Assembly (NCBI RefSeq): GCF_026914185.1
Contig: NC_070568.1
Coordinates: 4,484,001 to 4,548,000, forward strand
Source: Puccinia triticina
Taxonomy: Eukaryota; Basidiomycota; Pucciniomycetes; Pucciniales; Pucciniaceae
DNA length: 64,000 nt
Direction: 5' to 3'
In this document: piece by piece, positions 10,534 through 22,136 of the stretch
Layout of the letters: every line of letters starts with the position of its first letter
Position numbering within the stretch: the first letter of the stretch is position 1
Made by a program: the position numbers and the translations under genes
The notes under the pieces: model-generated
Databases searched by the model: none
What the model saw: only the letters and a program-made list of their open reading frames with translations
What the model was told of the DNA's origin: nothing

Positions 10534-12897
10534 CCCTGCACCCAATCTAAACATATGCACATCTCATCCGCGCTTCTCTCTGTTGACTGTCGTATATAAA
10601 GTTCACTCGATATCATGTTTTAGTAGCCTCCCGATTCCCTCTCTTATACTTACTTGTGCCACCCCTTTTAATCTCAGGACTTTCTCTCTCTCTCTCATCC
10701 CAACGAACATCCTATCTCGCAGCCACAGCGCTTTTTGTATGCTTTTTATTTGAATGTACATGGTATTTTCTCAAGGGCCTGCATGACAATGAACCGTCCT
10801 CCTGCTTCTGTTTCTCAAAGCCTCTCTGACGAGCAATGTGTGTCTGGTATGGGCATGCCGTGTTTTCATTAGAGATGGGAAAGCTGGAACGCTCCAGCTC
10901 TCCCCCGAAGAAGCTGCGCTTCTGGCGGTTCGGATCCGACGATCCTGTCCACCGTTGTTTCTCTTCGTCATGTGTTCCTGCTGAGGACCAAGGAGAGTAG
11001 CTGGGGAGCATCACACACAGAAGAACCGTTGCGGCTGACGTGTCTGCGCATTCCTGGAAATACACAGCAGGTTGGAAAAACAACTCCCAATTGGCGTTCT
11101 CGCGAGCAGCTCCCCGGCGTCCACCGGGCCCTTTCTCTGGGAGTCGGCCCACTCCGGCGGACATTCGGGAGTCCTCTACCCACTTTACTATTGGATCATT
11201 TTCAATATTGGTTTGTATTTGGATTTGTGTTTTTTGTTCCCAGTACTAGAAGCAGAAAAGAGAGCACAGCAAAATGCGCATAAATTGGGTCCCCTGGAAT
11301 ATCCAGCAATATTGGGTCAGCAGATGCGCGGCAGGCTTAGTAGGAAAACGACTGCCAACTGTAAAGCTGTTTTTCTTGCACACCCAAACAGTCTAAAAAT
11401 CTCAGTATTCTTCTTGGTTTTGCATATCCTAGTCCATGCCATGCAATTCTGAGCAATGAGGCGGCATAACAAATGGGATGCAAGGGGTGGCTGGAGGCTT
11501 CGTAGGAAACTGTCTGCCAACATCAACTGTATAGCTTTTTTGTGACATGGCCAAACAGTTGAAAAACTTCAGTCGACTTGAAATTGTGGATATTCTCTGT
11601 GCCAGCTTGAGATTTTTGGACATATATCTATGTCAGAATGTGAGATAGACGGGATGTGGGGTAGCCATAATACCTACTAGTATAGTCCATCAAGCGCGTC
11701 TGGGCACATGCCCCAGTCCTGCTTGGCCAAGCACCACTGGGGGTTTTTTGTGTGCCCAGGAAGCTTGATTGTGTGTGTGTGGGGGGGGGGGGGGAAGGGG
11801 GGGGGGGGGCGACTGAGCTTGGCACATGCACAAGTCCTGCTTGGCCAACCCCAAGCTCTGGGCCAATGGGATCATCACTGATCATTAAATCAGTGAGGGA
11901 ATGAGGATATGGCGGCGGTGAGACGGGCAGTACCTTGTGATGGTGGAATCTCAACCTCACCTTAGTACAGCCACAACTTTGGTCCCAAGGAGCAGACCCC
12001 CATCAAGGAGGGAAACTTCCCTCCTCAGTGGTTGGTCTGCAAACCGGTCATTGAGGGGGAGAGACAACTCCTTCTTGGTGGACAATACCTGTATTGGTAA
12101 TCAAGAAGGGAGTCTCCCTTCTTGATGACCAGTTTGTTGACCAAGCATTGATCTCCTCAATGGCCGGTATCTCTGGCAGGCGTGACATCCTCACTTGGCC
12201 TTGGCCCAGGTGGGCTTTGTCCCAAACCCGGCAAACTTGGCCATGTGCCAAGCCGGGGGTTTGGATGTGCCCATGCACTTTGGGCTTGGCCAAGCGGGCT
12301 TTGGGCAAGTGCCCAACGGGCTTGGGCTTTTCACTTTTGAACTTGTGCATGTGCCCACTCCCACAACCCCCTATCCCATGTTGAGTTTGTAGAGTTTGTG
12401 GTATGAAATTTGCAATAATAATTCTATTTTCTATCTGTTTGAGCAAAGGCTACCAGACAGGGCTATGGTTGTATATATGATGAGATCAAGATAAAAGTGG
12501 ATGTGTGTGAGTGAGAGCAAGTGTGAGAGTGTGAGTGAGAATGAGAGTATGAGTATGAATGAATGTGAAAAAGAGGGGCAAAGAGAGCCCAGTATTTATA
12601 GTAAACAAATGCTGCTGAGAGATTGATTCTCAGGGTACTTTCTCAATGAAAAGTCATTGTCAAAAGTATGGGAGAGAAAAGTACCTATACTTTTCTCCTC
12701 CTTGCAGGAATGCTCCAGTCCTCTGGAGCATTTATTTTCTTATTACTTTCTGCACTGTGATAAGCAGCTGCAGCAGGAAGCTGAGCATAATTGGCAGCAG
12801 AGAGCTGAGCATACTTGGCAGCATGGGTCTCAGCAGTTAGATCACTGCTGGCCATGTTCCCTTCTACAGGGATTACACCTTCAACATCCCAAACAAA
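10534..12897. other. gene-free repeat region
   Basis: No supported gene. 11310-11620 carries degenerate copies of the GCGGCAGGCTTAGTAGG repeat that forms the large palindrome at 48 kb. 11690-12390 is rich in GCTTGGCC and GGCACATGCCC motifs and in short inverted segments. These resemble TTGATGACC repeats of the CACTA element farther on. There is a G-run at about 11780-11809. 12500-12570 is a GTGAGT-type simple repeat. Confidence 0.5.
11310..11620 (+). repeat. degenerate relatives of the 48-kb palindrome
   Basis: Two diverged units, beginning near 11326 (GCGCGGCAGGCTTAGTAGG) and near 11490 (GGCTTCGTAGGAAAC), are each followed by ACTGCCAAC, a CCAAACAGT segment and TGTGGATATTCTC. The same order of words occurs in each arm of the palindrome at 48023-48778. 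Confidence 0.6.
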
Positions 12898-13849
12898 ATG
12901 GCAGCCAACCCAAATGATGCGCTTGCCAACCTCCAACGCCAGATGGCCAAAATGACAGCTCAATTAAATCTTTTGAAGGCGGCCCCACACCAAGGACACA
13001 ATGCTGTATTGGCTGCTGTCCAAGCCCAGGAACACCGCCAAGAGATCATTCTTGGCAGCTTCCTAAAGTCGCCTCTCAAGCTGCACCAAGAGGTGAATCC
13101 AGAGCACGTAGTCTTGTCCTTCAATTTGGCAAACTACGCGCAATGGGAAGAATCAATTGAAGCAACACTTCAGTATGTGTTCTCCATGACTGAACTGATG
13201 ATAGTGAAGAAAAAAAATTACTTACCTGGAGACCAATTACAACCATGCAATCACCAGCCTCATGAAGAACACAATAAATAAGTCTTTGCTTGGGATCATC
13301 AAAGCAGCCGGCCATAAAACCGCTAAAACCATCTTTGAGACGTTGAAAATCAAGTGTGAGTGGTCCAATCGGCAACGTAAGATTGAACTTATGAAAAACT
13401 TGATGGAACTGGCAAACAACACCAGAATTTCAAATGAAGTAACAATGTCAGCGTGGGCCAAATTTATGAGTAAACTCAAACAGTCAAAGCTTACCCTCAA
13501 CAAAGCCATTGGAATCCTGCTTCAGATGAACTTCAAACCAGTTACTGGTACGGAATTAACAAAGTTTGAATTCACGGTCAATCAAAATCTGAACAACAAG
13601 AAGGACCCATCTTTTGCAAATTTTGCCACAGTAATCCAAGCAGCAACCAGAAAAGTCAGTAAGAAAAGGGTAGATAGCATGGCAATGAATCTTGATTGTA
13701 TCCAAGCTTTCAACCAAGGCAAGGGAAAATATGTCACCCCTCAACAATGTATTCCTGATGATAAAGTGTTGAAGCTCAACCATCCACAATTTGCCGTTGA
13801 AAGAGCTGAGTACTACAAGGGAAAAGGGCAAACAGAATCACAAACTTGA
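12898..13849 (+). pseudogene. copia-type retrotransposon gag remnant
   Basis: Two open frames in different phases together read as one gag-like protein. 12898-13281 covers the N-terminus (NLANYAQWEESIEATLQYVF). 13262-13849 gives the UBN2/gag-like helical core (SLLGIIKAAGHKTAKTIFE, SNRQRKIELMKNL, AWAKFMSKL, TPEF-type tail). The frame changes around 13210-13260, so the gene is broken. No zinc knuckle, protease, integrase or reverse transcriptase follows; about 150 bp downstream a purine-rich GATAGTGGGG precedes TGTTATCAAAAGATAAC (about 13997), which looks like a polypurine tract and a 3' LTR start. This would be an internally deleted element. Similar gag proteins are common in rust genomes. Confidence 0.7.
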
Positions 13850-14547
13850 TGCTGTAAAGCTCAAAAGTGTTCCTGAGAACCTTTTGCTGAGTGCGGAAAG
13901 GGATGTATGAGGAAACCTCTGCCTTTCCTGGTTCACTAGACACTAAAAAAAGCCCACCAATCTCAGATTGGCAGGTTTAATGTAGTGATAGTGGGGTGTT
14001 ATCAAAAGATAACTGTTGTTATAAAGTGGGTGCGATGAAGTTGCTACAAATGTGTTATGAATGAGGAGTCTGGACTTCAACCAGGTGATATTTGTCCAAA
14101 TAGGACCCATCAGAGAGTTGTGTTATGTAAATGTAAGTGTTGTGTAGAGTTGTTGTTTTGTGTGTAAATGTTTGTAATGTGTGTAAAACCAAAATATAGG
14201 GTGACTGATATATTGTTGAGTGAGCAGTTGTGTACTTTGTTGTAGGGGAAACTGAGTGCAGGTAGTCTGCTGGGGGAAAGTTACAACAGGGGAGGAGAGC
14301 CTCCTTTTATAGACAACAGTGAGGGATTTTAGCTCCAGAAGAGCTCCACATGAGAGATTTTAGCTACCATCCAACCTTGCAAACAGGAGCAAGGTGGCAT
14401 CCAGGGTAGAATCAGCCAAATCACTCAATTCTGAACTCAGAATTAGGAAAAAATGAAAGGAAGTAGATTATTGAGGGCATCTGGCTGCTTCATATGCACC
14501 CTGCATATAAGAATGAGGTGGGCATGAATATACATATGCCCAACCTT
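13850..14547. other. possible LTR and AT-rich spacer
   Basis: No gene. A putative LTR start at about 13997 follows the gag remnant. T/G-rich sequence with TATA-like AAAATATAGG near 14190 and CTTTTATAGAC near 14303 would suit an LTR promoter region. The matching 5' LTR was not found. Confidence 0.35.
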
Positions 14548-14721
14548 CACTACGAAAAAACTCAAGAAACTGATGTCAGTTGACATGCAGTTACCATGCT
14601 AGTACTTTGATAAATACCTGGGTTCTTCCAGGATGCTTCCAGGGTGCTTCCAGCCAAGCTTAGCATGGCCTGGTGCTAAGCCACAAGGCACAGCTCAGTG
14701 CTCAATTTCTAGAAGTACTAG

Positions 14722-15735
14722 TGTGAGCCAGCGTCTCTTATGTGATGTGCGGACACAAAGGAAATAAGGGGCAATATGTTGTAATTTCAAAGATAAAGGT
14801 ATTACAACTTGTAGAAGAGGAATAAGATGAAAGTTTAGACTTTTATTAAGCTTTTAGTTTTTCTTTGAGCGCTTTCAACTTAAAGTTGAGTGTGTATAAG
14901 CTAGGAAAGAGTCACTAGCCTCTTCTTCAAAGGAAACTGAAGAAGGTCTGATTCAGGTAAACCTGTAATCAGCCCTAGTTTTTTAGACTAAAGGAAACTA
15001 GTCAAGGCTTTTTACTGGGAAAACTATGTGGTTTTTAGGTTGTACCACCAAACACGGAGAAAAGAATACTTGTCAAGTTTGATTGGATATTCAATTTCAA
15101 GTTATTCAGGCGCAATGCACATAATGGAGAGGAGAGAGGAATAAGGGGAGAGGGAAAAGAATGGTGAAAACATGAAGGCTACTAGGAAAGAGAAAAGAAA
15201 GGTATTCATAGTTACCAGGGAGGTTACTTACTTGCAAGTACTGTGCACTTTAGTGGGAGTATTTGGGAGTAAGGCCTTTGAGTTTAGCGGATGGAAGCGC
15301 TGGATGTAACTGGTGAATATTTTCTTGTCTGATTTCGAAGTGGGGGAAAGTTCGCCCAGGTCAGGAGAGGCGGGTATAAGTGAAAAATTGAGGAACTTCC
15401 TCTATTTTTCCGGAAATTTCTATTAGTTTCAAATAATAGTGCGCTCTACATTGCGCAATAGAATATGGATTGAATACAATTCAATTACATTGAATTTATA
15501 TGTATATATAATATATATATGTAAAAGCACTTATGTAATCTGTAGCGCAGGTGCGCAGAACAATTTTATAGCGCTCCTGTGCTTCAGAATACAATAAATA
15601 ATAAAGTAATAAAATAGAATAAAATAAAGTATAAAACATTAAATGTTATTAATAATTCATTACTATTATTATATCAATATTTAAGGGGATAAAAGGAAGA
15701 CTTTTGGACATGTAAACATGTCTCTAAGGCTGACA
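14722..15735. mobile_element. solo LTR, family TGTGAGCC, copy 1
   Basis: A 1014-bp segment starting TGTGAGCC and ending GGCTGACA (TG...CA ends). It is flanked by the 5-bp direct repeat ACTAG (14717-14721 and 15736-15740). The same ends bound segments at 31372 and 58054. No internal retrotransposon coding region is attached, so this is a solo LTR left by recombination, inserted in the CACTA element. This copy is the most diverged and AT-rich of the three. Confidence 0.75.
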
Positions 15736-15939
15736 ACTAGTGTGCCTCCAGGTGTCCTCAGACACTCAGCCTGGACAACAGACTGTGCCACCCCTTGGAA
15801 GTGCCCCTCCCAGCCAAGAGGCCATCAATTTTGGCTGGGTAGCGGGGGGGCAGTTCCTCCTGGCCAAAAACAACATACACCTGTCAACCAGGAGGAATAC
15901 CTCCTGGTTAACAACAAGACAACAACGGCCACTTGAGAG

Positions 15940-16320
15940 GGTTATACATACACAACCCTCTCAATGACTGGCACACACCACTCTCAAGTGGGTCTCAGCC
16001 CACTCAATGACTGGCACAGTCTGGTCATCAAGTGAGTACACAACCCACTTGATGACCAGAACATGCCAGTGTTTGTTCTGGTCATCAAGAGGGTACAAAA
16101 CTCACTTGATGACCAGAACACACCGGTCATGGAGTGGGTACATAACACAACCCACTCAATGACCACAGTCCGGTTATGGTACAAAATCCACTTGATGACC
16201 GGAACAACCAGGTCATTGAGTAGGTACACAACCCAGTTGATGACCAGCACAGTCCGGTCATCAAGTGGGTACAAAATCCACTCAATGACCAGAACACGCC
16301 AGTCATCAAGTGGGTACACC
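15940..16320. repeat. left palindromic subterminal array
   Basis: About seven degenerate units of roughly 50 bp. Each carries CACTCAATGACC or CACTTGATGACC followed, after a few bases, by GGTCATCAAGTGGGT or a variant, so each unit is itself an inverted repeat. Units are separated by TACAAAA or TACACAACC. The array mirrors the one at 17875-18450 in the other half of the CACTA element. Confidence 0.8.
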
Positions 16321-17870
16321 AACACTGCAAGAGCTACGCTTTGCTACGAAAAGCGGCGCTTTTGCGTAGCAAAGCGGAAACACGCTACTCTGGATCCAGA
16401 ATAGCATTAGCGCTAGCGGAAAATCGCTACTTTGAGCGGTAGCGAAGCACCAGAACCTCTACTGCAGTCTTGGCCTGCGTGTAGCGAAGAGCTTTTTTTT
16501 GCCGCTTTGCTACAGTATAGCGCAGCGGAAAAATTGACGCTTTTTGGCGCTTTTTGGCGCTAATAGTGCTTTTTAGCGCCAAAAGCGTAGTGAACCGGGT
16601 CGCTTTTGTGCCAAAGGCGTAGCGGGCATCTCTGCCTTTTGGTGGAAAATGCCAGAAATAGTACACAAACATAAATCCTCCATCATTTTATGATGTGCAG
16701 TATTGATGTTTGAATGGTGCTATGGTAGCGCAGCAAAATTGCTACAGTAGCGTTTTTTCCGCTACTATAGCAAGAAGCGTAGCGAATTGCCGCTACTCTG
16801 CGCTAAAAAAAGCGTGCTATTTTCTTTAATTTTTTCCCCTTAAAAAATTTAGCAATGTGGTGATTTATATAGGCGAGCGCGGTAGAATGTCCACGCGGGG
16901 ATAGCGCGGGCGGGGAATGCACAAAGCCGCTCAGGCAGAGTGCATTCCGGTGAAATAAGCACTGAGGATGAGGCCAGGAAAGCACGCTAGGAAAGCTTAC
17001 GGAAAGTCACGCGCGGATTGGAATGCACGGATCGCGGATTGCGGATCGCGGATTTTGGATCGGGTATTCGGATCGGAGCGGAAAAGACAGGGCTGGACTG
17101 CTGCGGGACTACACACGTGGACTGGTAGCAGCAGCGCGTCAGCGGGTGAGCCATGACAGCCGGAGCGGGTTCCACCCTGTTCCACCAGCGGGTGGAACCG
17201 GGGTGAAGGCGGTGGCAAGAGAACGACTGACGGGGGCTAGACAGAGGACGGTGGGAGGACAAGCGTCGGAGAGGAGCAGAGTCTGGGAGAGTGAAGAGCG
17301 GGATAGCGGGCGGAGCTGGAGGACTAGTGCGGGAAAGTGTCAGGCGTGCGGGATCGGGTGGGAACGGTGACACGCGTGGAGGGAAGGATGGGGGGCGGCT
17401 CATGGTTTTCTGGGGTGGGGATCCTATTATTATCCCATTATCCTTATCCTATCATCTGGGGAAATACTCATCATTGTACTTACAACTAAGGACGTACGAG
17501 AGTTATTGGGAGATTATTGGTGTTCTTATTCTTATTGGAGAGTTACTTGCGGATTTTTGCGCTTACGAAGTGCAGAGCTTTATTCACTTGCGGATTATTA
17601 CGCTATAGATCAGGCTCAGTAGAGGAGCGCTGAAGGCTAGCGGAAAGTAGCAGTGCGGAGCCGAGTTACCAACAATCACACAGCCCGGACATCAATATTC
17701 TTGAAGAAGGCGGTCAGCGGACATTCTTCACCAGCTAACCAGCTTACTTTCTCACAGCAAATAGCGAAGCGCCAAGTCCGCTACCAAAAGCTTAGCAAAG
17801 CAAGGCTAAAACCGCTACGCTTTTGCTATGCTGCCGTTTTTTGTAGCGTAGCTCTTGCACTGTTGGGTAC
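16321..17870. other. GCTACGC-rich core of the CACTA element
   Basis: Both edges are related inverted sequence (TGCAAGAGCTACGC at about 16326; GCGTAGCTCTTGCA at about 17848-17862). Near them lie many copies of GCTACGC, AGCGTAGC and AAAGCGG. The middle (16960-17400) is GC-richer and includes a run of GATCGCGGATT units. No open frame is convincing. It may be a nested foldback element. Confidence 0.5.
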
Positions 17871-17874
17871 ACCT

Positions 17875-18450
17875 TGATGAACGGTTTGTTCCGGTCATTG
17901 AGAGGGTACAAAATCCACTCAATGACCAGTTTGTTCCGGTCATCAAGTGGGTTGTGTACCCACTCAATGACCGGTGTGTTACAGTCATCAAGTGGATTTT
18001 TTACTCTCTTGACGACCAGAACAAACCGGTAACCAAGTGGGCTGCAACCCACTCGCGGATGACCAGCGTGTGCCGGTCATTGAGTGGGTTGTGTACCTAC
18101 TTGATGACCGGTTTGTTCCGGTCATCAAGTGGATTTTGTACGTGTTCCAGTCATTGAGTGGGTTGTGTACCCACTTGATGACCGGCGTGTTCCAGTCATC
18201 ACGTGGGTTGTGTACCTACTCAATGACCGGTTTGTTCTGGTCATTGAGTGGATTTTGTACCCACTTGATGACCGGAACAAACTGGTCATCAAGTGGATTT
18301 TGTACCCACTTGATGACTGGACTGTGCTGGTCATCAAGTGGGTTGTGTACCCACTTGATGACCGGTGTGTTCTGGTCATTGAGTGGGCTGTGTACCCACT
18401 CAATAGCCGGTCATCAAGCGGGTTGTGTATGTACCCTCTCAATGACTTGA
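17875..18450. repeat. right palindromic subterminal array
   Basis: About ten units of roughly 53 bp with the pattern CACTCAATGACCGG, a short spacer such as TGTGTT, then CCGGTCATCAAGTGG and TTTTGTAC or GTTGTGTAC. Within each unit the two halves are inverted copies. Long open frames on both strands here are by-products of the repeat and not genes. Confidence 0.85.
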
Positions 18451-18810
18451 TGTTGTTGTTGCATGGGAGGGATTCCTCCTGGTTGACATGGTTTCCTGTT
18501 TTTGACCAGGAGCTTCTTCCTAGTCTTCAGTGAGGAGGCATTCAGCCCAGTTGACAAGGCAGGGCTGATGCTGGCTGACAAGCCCAGGTTGGCAACCCAT
18601 GGATCCCAGCTGAGCAATTGCCTCAGAGCTCAGTCTCTTCTAGTGCACTGTGCACTGTGCACTAGAATGATGCTGAGCAACTAATTCCAAATATTCCAGG
18701 CTGTTCCAGCCTGGCATTCATTTAATGTATGAACCTGGTTCTAATTGAGTATTGACTTGAGTATGCTGCATGTCAACTGGCAGTGGTTTCTTGAGTTTTT
18801 TTTCATAGTG

Positions 18811-19606
18811 CTTGCCAGTGATTATTGGCAAATCCAATACAAATTTTGGGTGTAAATTCCTTCCAACAAAGCCAAGCTTTTTTGGAATGGCTGTATTTTC
18901 AAATCTGCCCCGACCAAACCCGACCCGCACTAAATTCCGGGTCGGGTTCGGGCACTGTTTTCCGACCTGGTTTCATGGTCTTCTTCCCCCCGGGGATCTT
19001 ACAGACCCCCGCTTCTGCGTATGCACCTTTCGGGGAAGGGCGGGTGGTATGACAAGTTGGTTACCGGGCCGAGTCGTCGGCAACACAGACCACCCCACGG
19101 AACGGCAAGAGCACCACCACCGGTCAACCACAGATACATAATAAACAGGCAGACGTCAAGGAACATCATCAGGAGTCTGAACGACGATGTCGAGTCGGTG
19201 GCGAGAACGGAAAGGTTAGCGTTCTGCCACTGTCTTTTATGCCTCTCTCGCAGCGAAGCGAAACTTGTCTTTGGCTGTTTGTGTACAATTACATATGTTT
19301 TTTGTTGCATCGAGCCAAGGTCAGATGAGATCAAGAGGGCCAAGAAGCTGAACGAATACATCATATTCTAGTCAAACTCCCCGCAAAGAGAGGCTTTGGA
19401 TGCACCACTGCTTGCCTTGCAGGGCCTCATTTTCAACCTCCAGTCAGAAGGGACGAATATATCCAATTTTGTGATACCTCGTCGAACCGTTGACACACAT
19501 CCACATTCGTACTGCATCTTCTTTCCTGCCGACGAGCTATGTACTTACAACATATTCTGATCTGGTATCCTCTTCGCCCGGATCCTCGCAATCGAACCTC
19601 ACACAG
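18811..19606. other. spacer with possible 5' exons of the next gene
   Basis: 18811-19000 is AT-rich flank. 19070-19370 has a higher-GC stretch where ATGTCGAGTCGG (about 19178) is followed by a GTTAGC donor-like site. This could hold the first exon of the gene at 19.6 kb, but I could not join it in frame. Confidence 0.3.
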
Positions 19607-20778
19607 CGACCGTGGTTTCCTCTGCCGAGCTACAGTCAGTGTACTTTATGATATTCTTTTTCACATGAGATAGAGAAACTGATAAAGTGATGTTGCTGCA
19701 GGGCACGGCGGAAGGCATTACTAGCGCCGGTGCAAAGGTACCGCCGAGGGTGGGTCCAACTGAGGCCGGATTCGGCCTACAAGGTTCTGAAATGGGTTCC
19801 GCGGGACATGGTGCCTGGGACGACGAGTTCGGTGGGTCATTTGGTGGGGTTTTTGGAGGAGCCAGACGAGATCGATGCATCGACGGACGATGAGGAAGAG
19901 GAGGAGGAAGAGGGCGACGAGCGGGAGGGGGAAGGTTCGGAGATTCACGTGGTCGGAGGCTCTGGCCGGGGGCGGGCGACGGGCGAGGCTGAGGAGCCAA
20001 GTGATCCCGTGAATGCACGGAGCCAAAAGGGCCTCAAGATGGAGCGCAAGACATCCAAGGCAGTCGAGGATACCGAGCGGATTGGCGGCCAGTTGGCCGG
20101 CCTCGAGACCGGCCAGATCGCCGAGCAGGTCGAGATCGATGACGACGAAGAGGAGGAAGAGGAGGAGGACGGACAAGCACCCGCGGAACAAGCGCCCCAG
20201 AGCCAGACTGCCCCAGCCGTTCCGATGGATGAAGACGAGCAAGAAGAGGAGCCGGCGATGGGCGGGCCGTACTCTCAACCTACGCTCTTGTCCACCACCC
20301 CGTCAATCCTTCTTCCCGCCGGTCAACAACCATCGGCTATGACTGATCTCGCTATGTCCGACACCATCCCCGGCCTCCACCTCGCAGCAGCCAATCTCAG
20401 TCAGACGTCGTATGCCCCCTCGCCGGACCATCACGGCCCGATCACCCACTCGAGTGCCCAATCACTTCCGTCGATCGTCTATCCTGGTCAACCTGCCGAG
20501 TCTGCCCTCGACACAAACCAAGGCTTCCCGCCTGCCCCGTTGCCCACCACGCTTGGAGACCAGCCCGCCTGTGAGTCAGGCACTTTTCCTCCACTAATCC
20601 AATAATAACCCCCTCTTTTCTTACCGCTCTCTATGTTGTCCTAGTCAATCACCCGAGTCAGCCATCGGTCCAGGATCCGGATCCTTTGGATGGCCACACC
20701 GGCCCAGTAACCGATGCCCCAGCCCTGAACGTCCCTTCTGGCCCAGAAGATCCGTCCCCGGCCGCCTCGACAACTTGA
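19607..20778 (+). CDS. acidic protein with a BCL7-like N-terminal motif
   Basis: Supported exons are 19702-20570 and 20645-20778 (stop 20776-20778). A short upstream exon 19607-19634 joins in frame through a 67-nt intron (junction reads SSAELQ then ARRKALLAP). Near the N-terminus is YRRGWVQLRPDSAYKVLKWV, a basic patch with W-V and K-W-V-P spaced as in the BCL7 N-terminal domain, a subunit family of SWI/SNF chromatin remodellers. The rest is low complexity: two long Asp/Glu runs, then a Pro/Ser/Gln-rich disordered tail. No transmembrane segment is present. The supported part is about 333 residues plus the missing N-terminus. A nuclear role is inferred from composition. The BCL7 assignment is tentative because only about 20 residues support it; it could be an unrelated basidiomycete nuclear protein. 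Confidence 0.55.
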
Positions 20779-21122
20779 GATCTCTCACTCCTGAAACCAC
20801 CCTTTCTCTCTCATACACTTAGATATCCCGCATGGAATGCTTCCTTTTCCCTCCTTGTTGCCTTTCCTGTATGTCGTTTGTTGACGCTTCACGCTTCCCC
20901 TTCTCCTCTCATGGCTTGTTTGTTGTACGCAAGAAAGAACAATCAGACTTCCACTACAAGTAAAACTCGCTTGACAGCCATTTGTCCGTGTCAACCCTGC
21001 AATATATTATGTTTTGCTTACATATTTCGAACTAAAACATGAATTGACCTACAAGTTTTTATATCTCTTTTATCACATCAAGGAAAATCTCATTTGTTCA
21101 ATTACCTACTCATATGAGTGCA
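20779..21122. other. 3' flank of the acidic-protein gene
   Basis: Pyrimidine-rich then AT-rich sequence with no open frame of interest. It probably contains the 3' UTR and polyadenylation region. Confidence 0.4.
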
Positions 21123-21352
21123 TTAGGGGGTTTCAAAGTTGGCCAGATCCAACTTGCATGCACTTTTGCAAGTTGGTGTTCAAGTTCATTCTTGAACACT
21201 GAGTTGCAAAAGTGCATGCAAGTCACATTGTACTACACCCCCCAAACCTGCTTGTATGTTTTTTTTTGAATGTTGGTGTTGAGGAAAAGCCTTGACAACC
21301 AACTTGCAAAAGTACATGCAATTCATGCATGGCCAACTTTGAATCCCCCTAA
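21123..21352. mobile_element. MITE, TTAGGGGG family, copy 1
   Basis: About 230 bp. The left end TTAGGGGGTTTCAAAG matches the inverted right end (CTTTGAATCCCCCTAA). Inverted CAACTTGCATGCA words lie further in. No coding capacity. The same terminal sequence bounds a larger element at 41061-41994. The target duplication is not clear. Confidence 0.65.
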
Positions 21353-22136
21353 TATTTATAGGTATGTGTGTATGTACAGCTAGATGAGGAAATCAAGACC
21401 AAAGCAGAGCGTCATATTCCCTTTCTAACGACAGCTTTCATCTTGGTTGTGTCTATGTAGATCAAAACCTAGACTTGTTTTTCTTTGGTTAAAGATTGAC
21501 AACAAGAGGGGTGGCTTTGCCGCCAGCGGGTGACTTTTTTTTTTTTTTTTTTTTCTGAGTGCGGTTTGATTTCACATTGCGCACTATAAAGTACCAGCAG
21601 AACGGGCGCGTCTACCGCCAACACAATGAGATGCCCTAACGGGCTACAAATTTTCCGACACAAGATCCAAAGAAGACAAGCAGCATAGAATAGAGAAAGG
21701 AAAGAAAACAGAGACAATTGGAAAGATGGAGAATGCAAACTAGGGGGAGAGCGGAAAACGGGTGACTTTGAAAAGGGTTGAGTGCGGTATACATAATAGG
21801 AATACACATATTTAAGTATGTAGTGGAATCAGGAGTCTGGAGAGAAAGCCTAAATACAGAAAGATATCACAAGAATGATCGATGTTTGCCATCGATTCAT
21901 TCGGCCCATCAACTTCAAGCACGAGGAATGTGCATCTCGGCTAAGTGCATCCCAACCAGAGCTTTTCCAAGCTCAGCCCATTGTAAAACACCGGTTACCC
22001 TTCGGAGGATCCTGGAGCTTGCAATCGATCGCAACGCCGGAGCACGACAGGTGATAGACGTCTTGCGGGATCTCGGAAGCGATCAATGGCATAACTGCCA
22101 TTGAAAGGAAGAAGTCCTCGTGGATCGGACATCTTG

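Larger units (their letters stand above)
14548..18810. mobile_element. non-autonomous CACTA transposon
   Basis: The left end CACTACGAAAAAACTCAAG and the reverse complement of the right end, CACTATGAAAAAAAACTC, form TIRs about 45 bp long that also share AGTTGACATGCAG. The element is flanked by CTT on both sides (14545-14547 and 18811-18813), the 3-bp target duplication typical of CACTA elements. Its 4263 bp contain no transposase. It holds a nested solo LTR, two inverted arrays of palindromic repeats and a GCTACGC-rich core. It probably depends on a transposase made elsewhere. Confidence 0.8.

Noticed and set aside
14722..15735. The solo LTR as 3' LTR of the gag remnant at 12.9 kb
   Set aside because: It has its own ACTAG duplication on both sides and lies inside the CACTA element, while the gag is outside it.
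17875..18450. CRISPR-like regularly spaced palindromic repeats
   Set aside because: The genome is eukaryotic, units are degenerate, spacers are not unique, and the arrays are mirrored inside a CACTA element.
18125..18533. Overlapping frames with regular Trp/Ser/Thr patterns on both strands (also 15984-16325)
   Set aside because: They follow the about 53-bp palindromic unit of the CACTA arrays and are not protein repeats.
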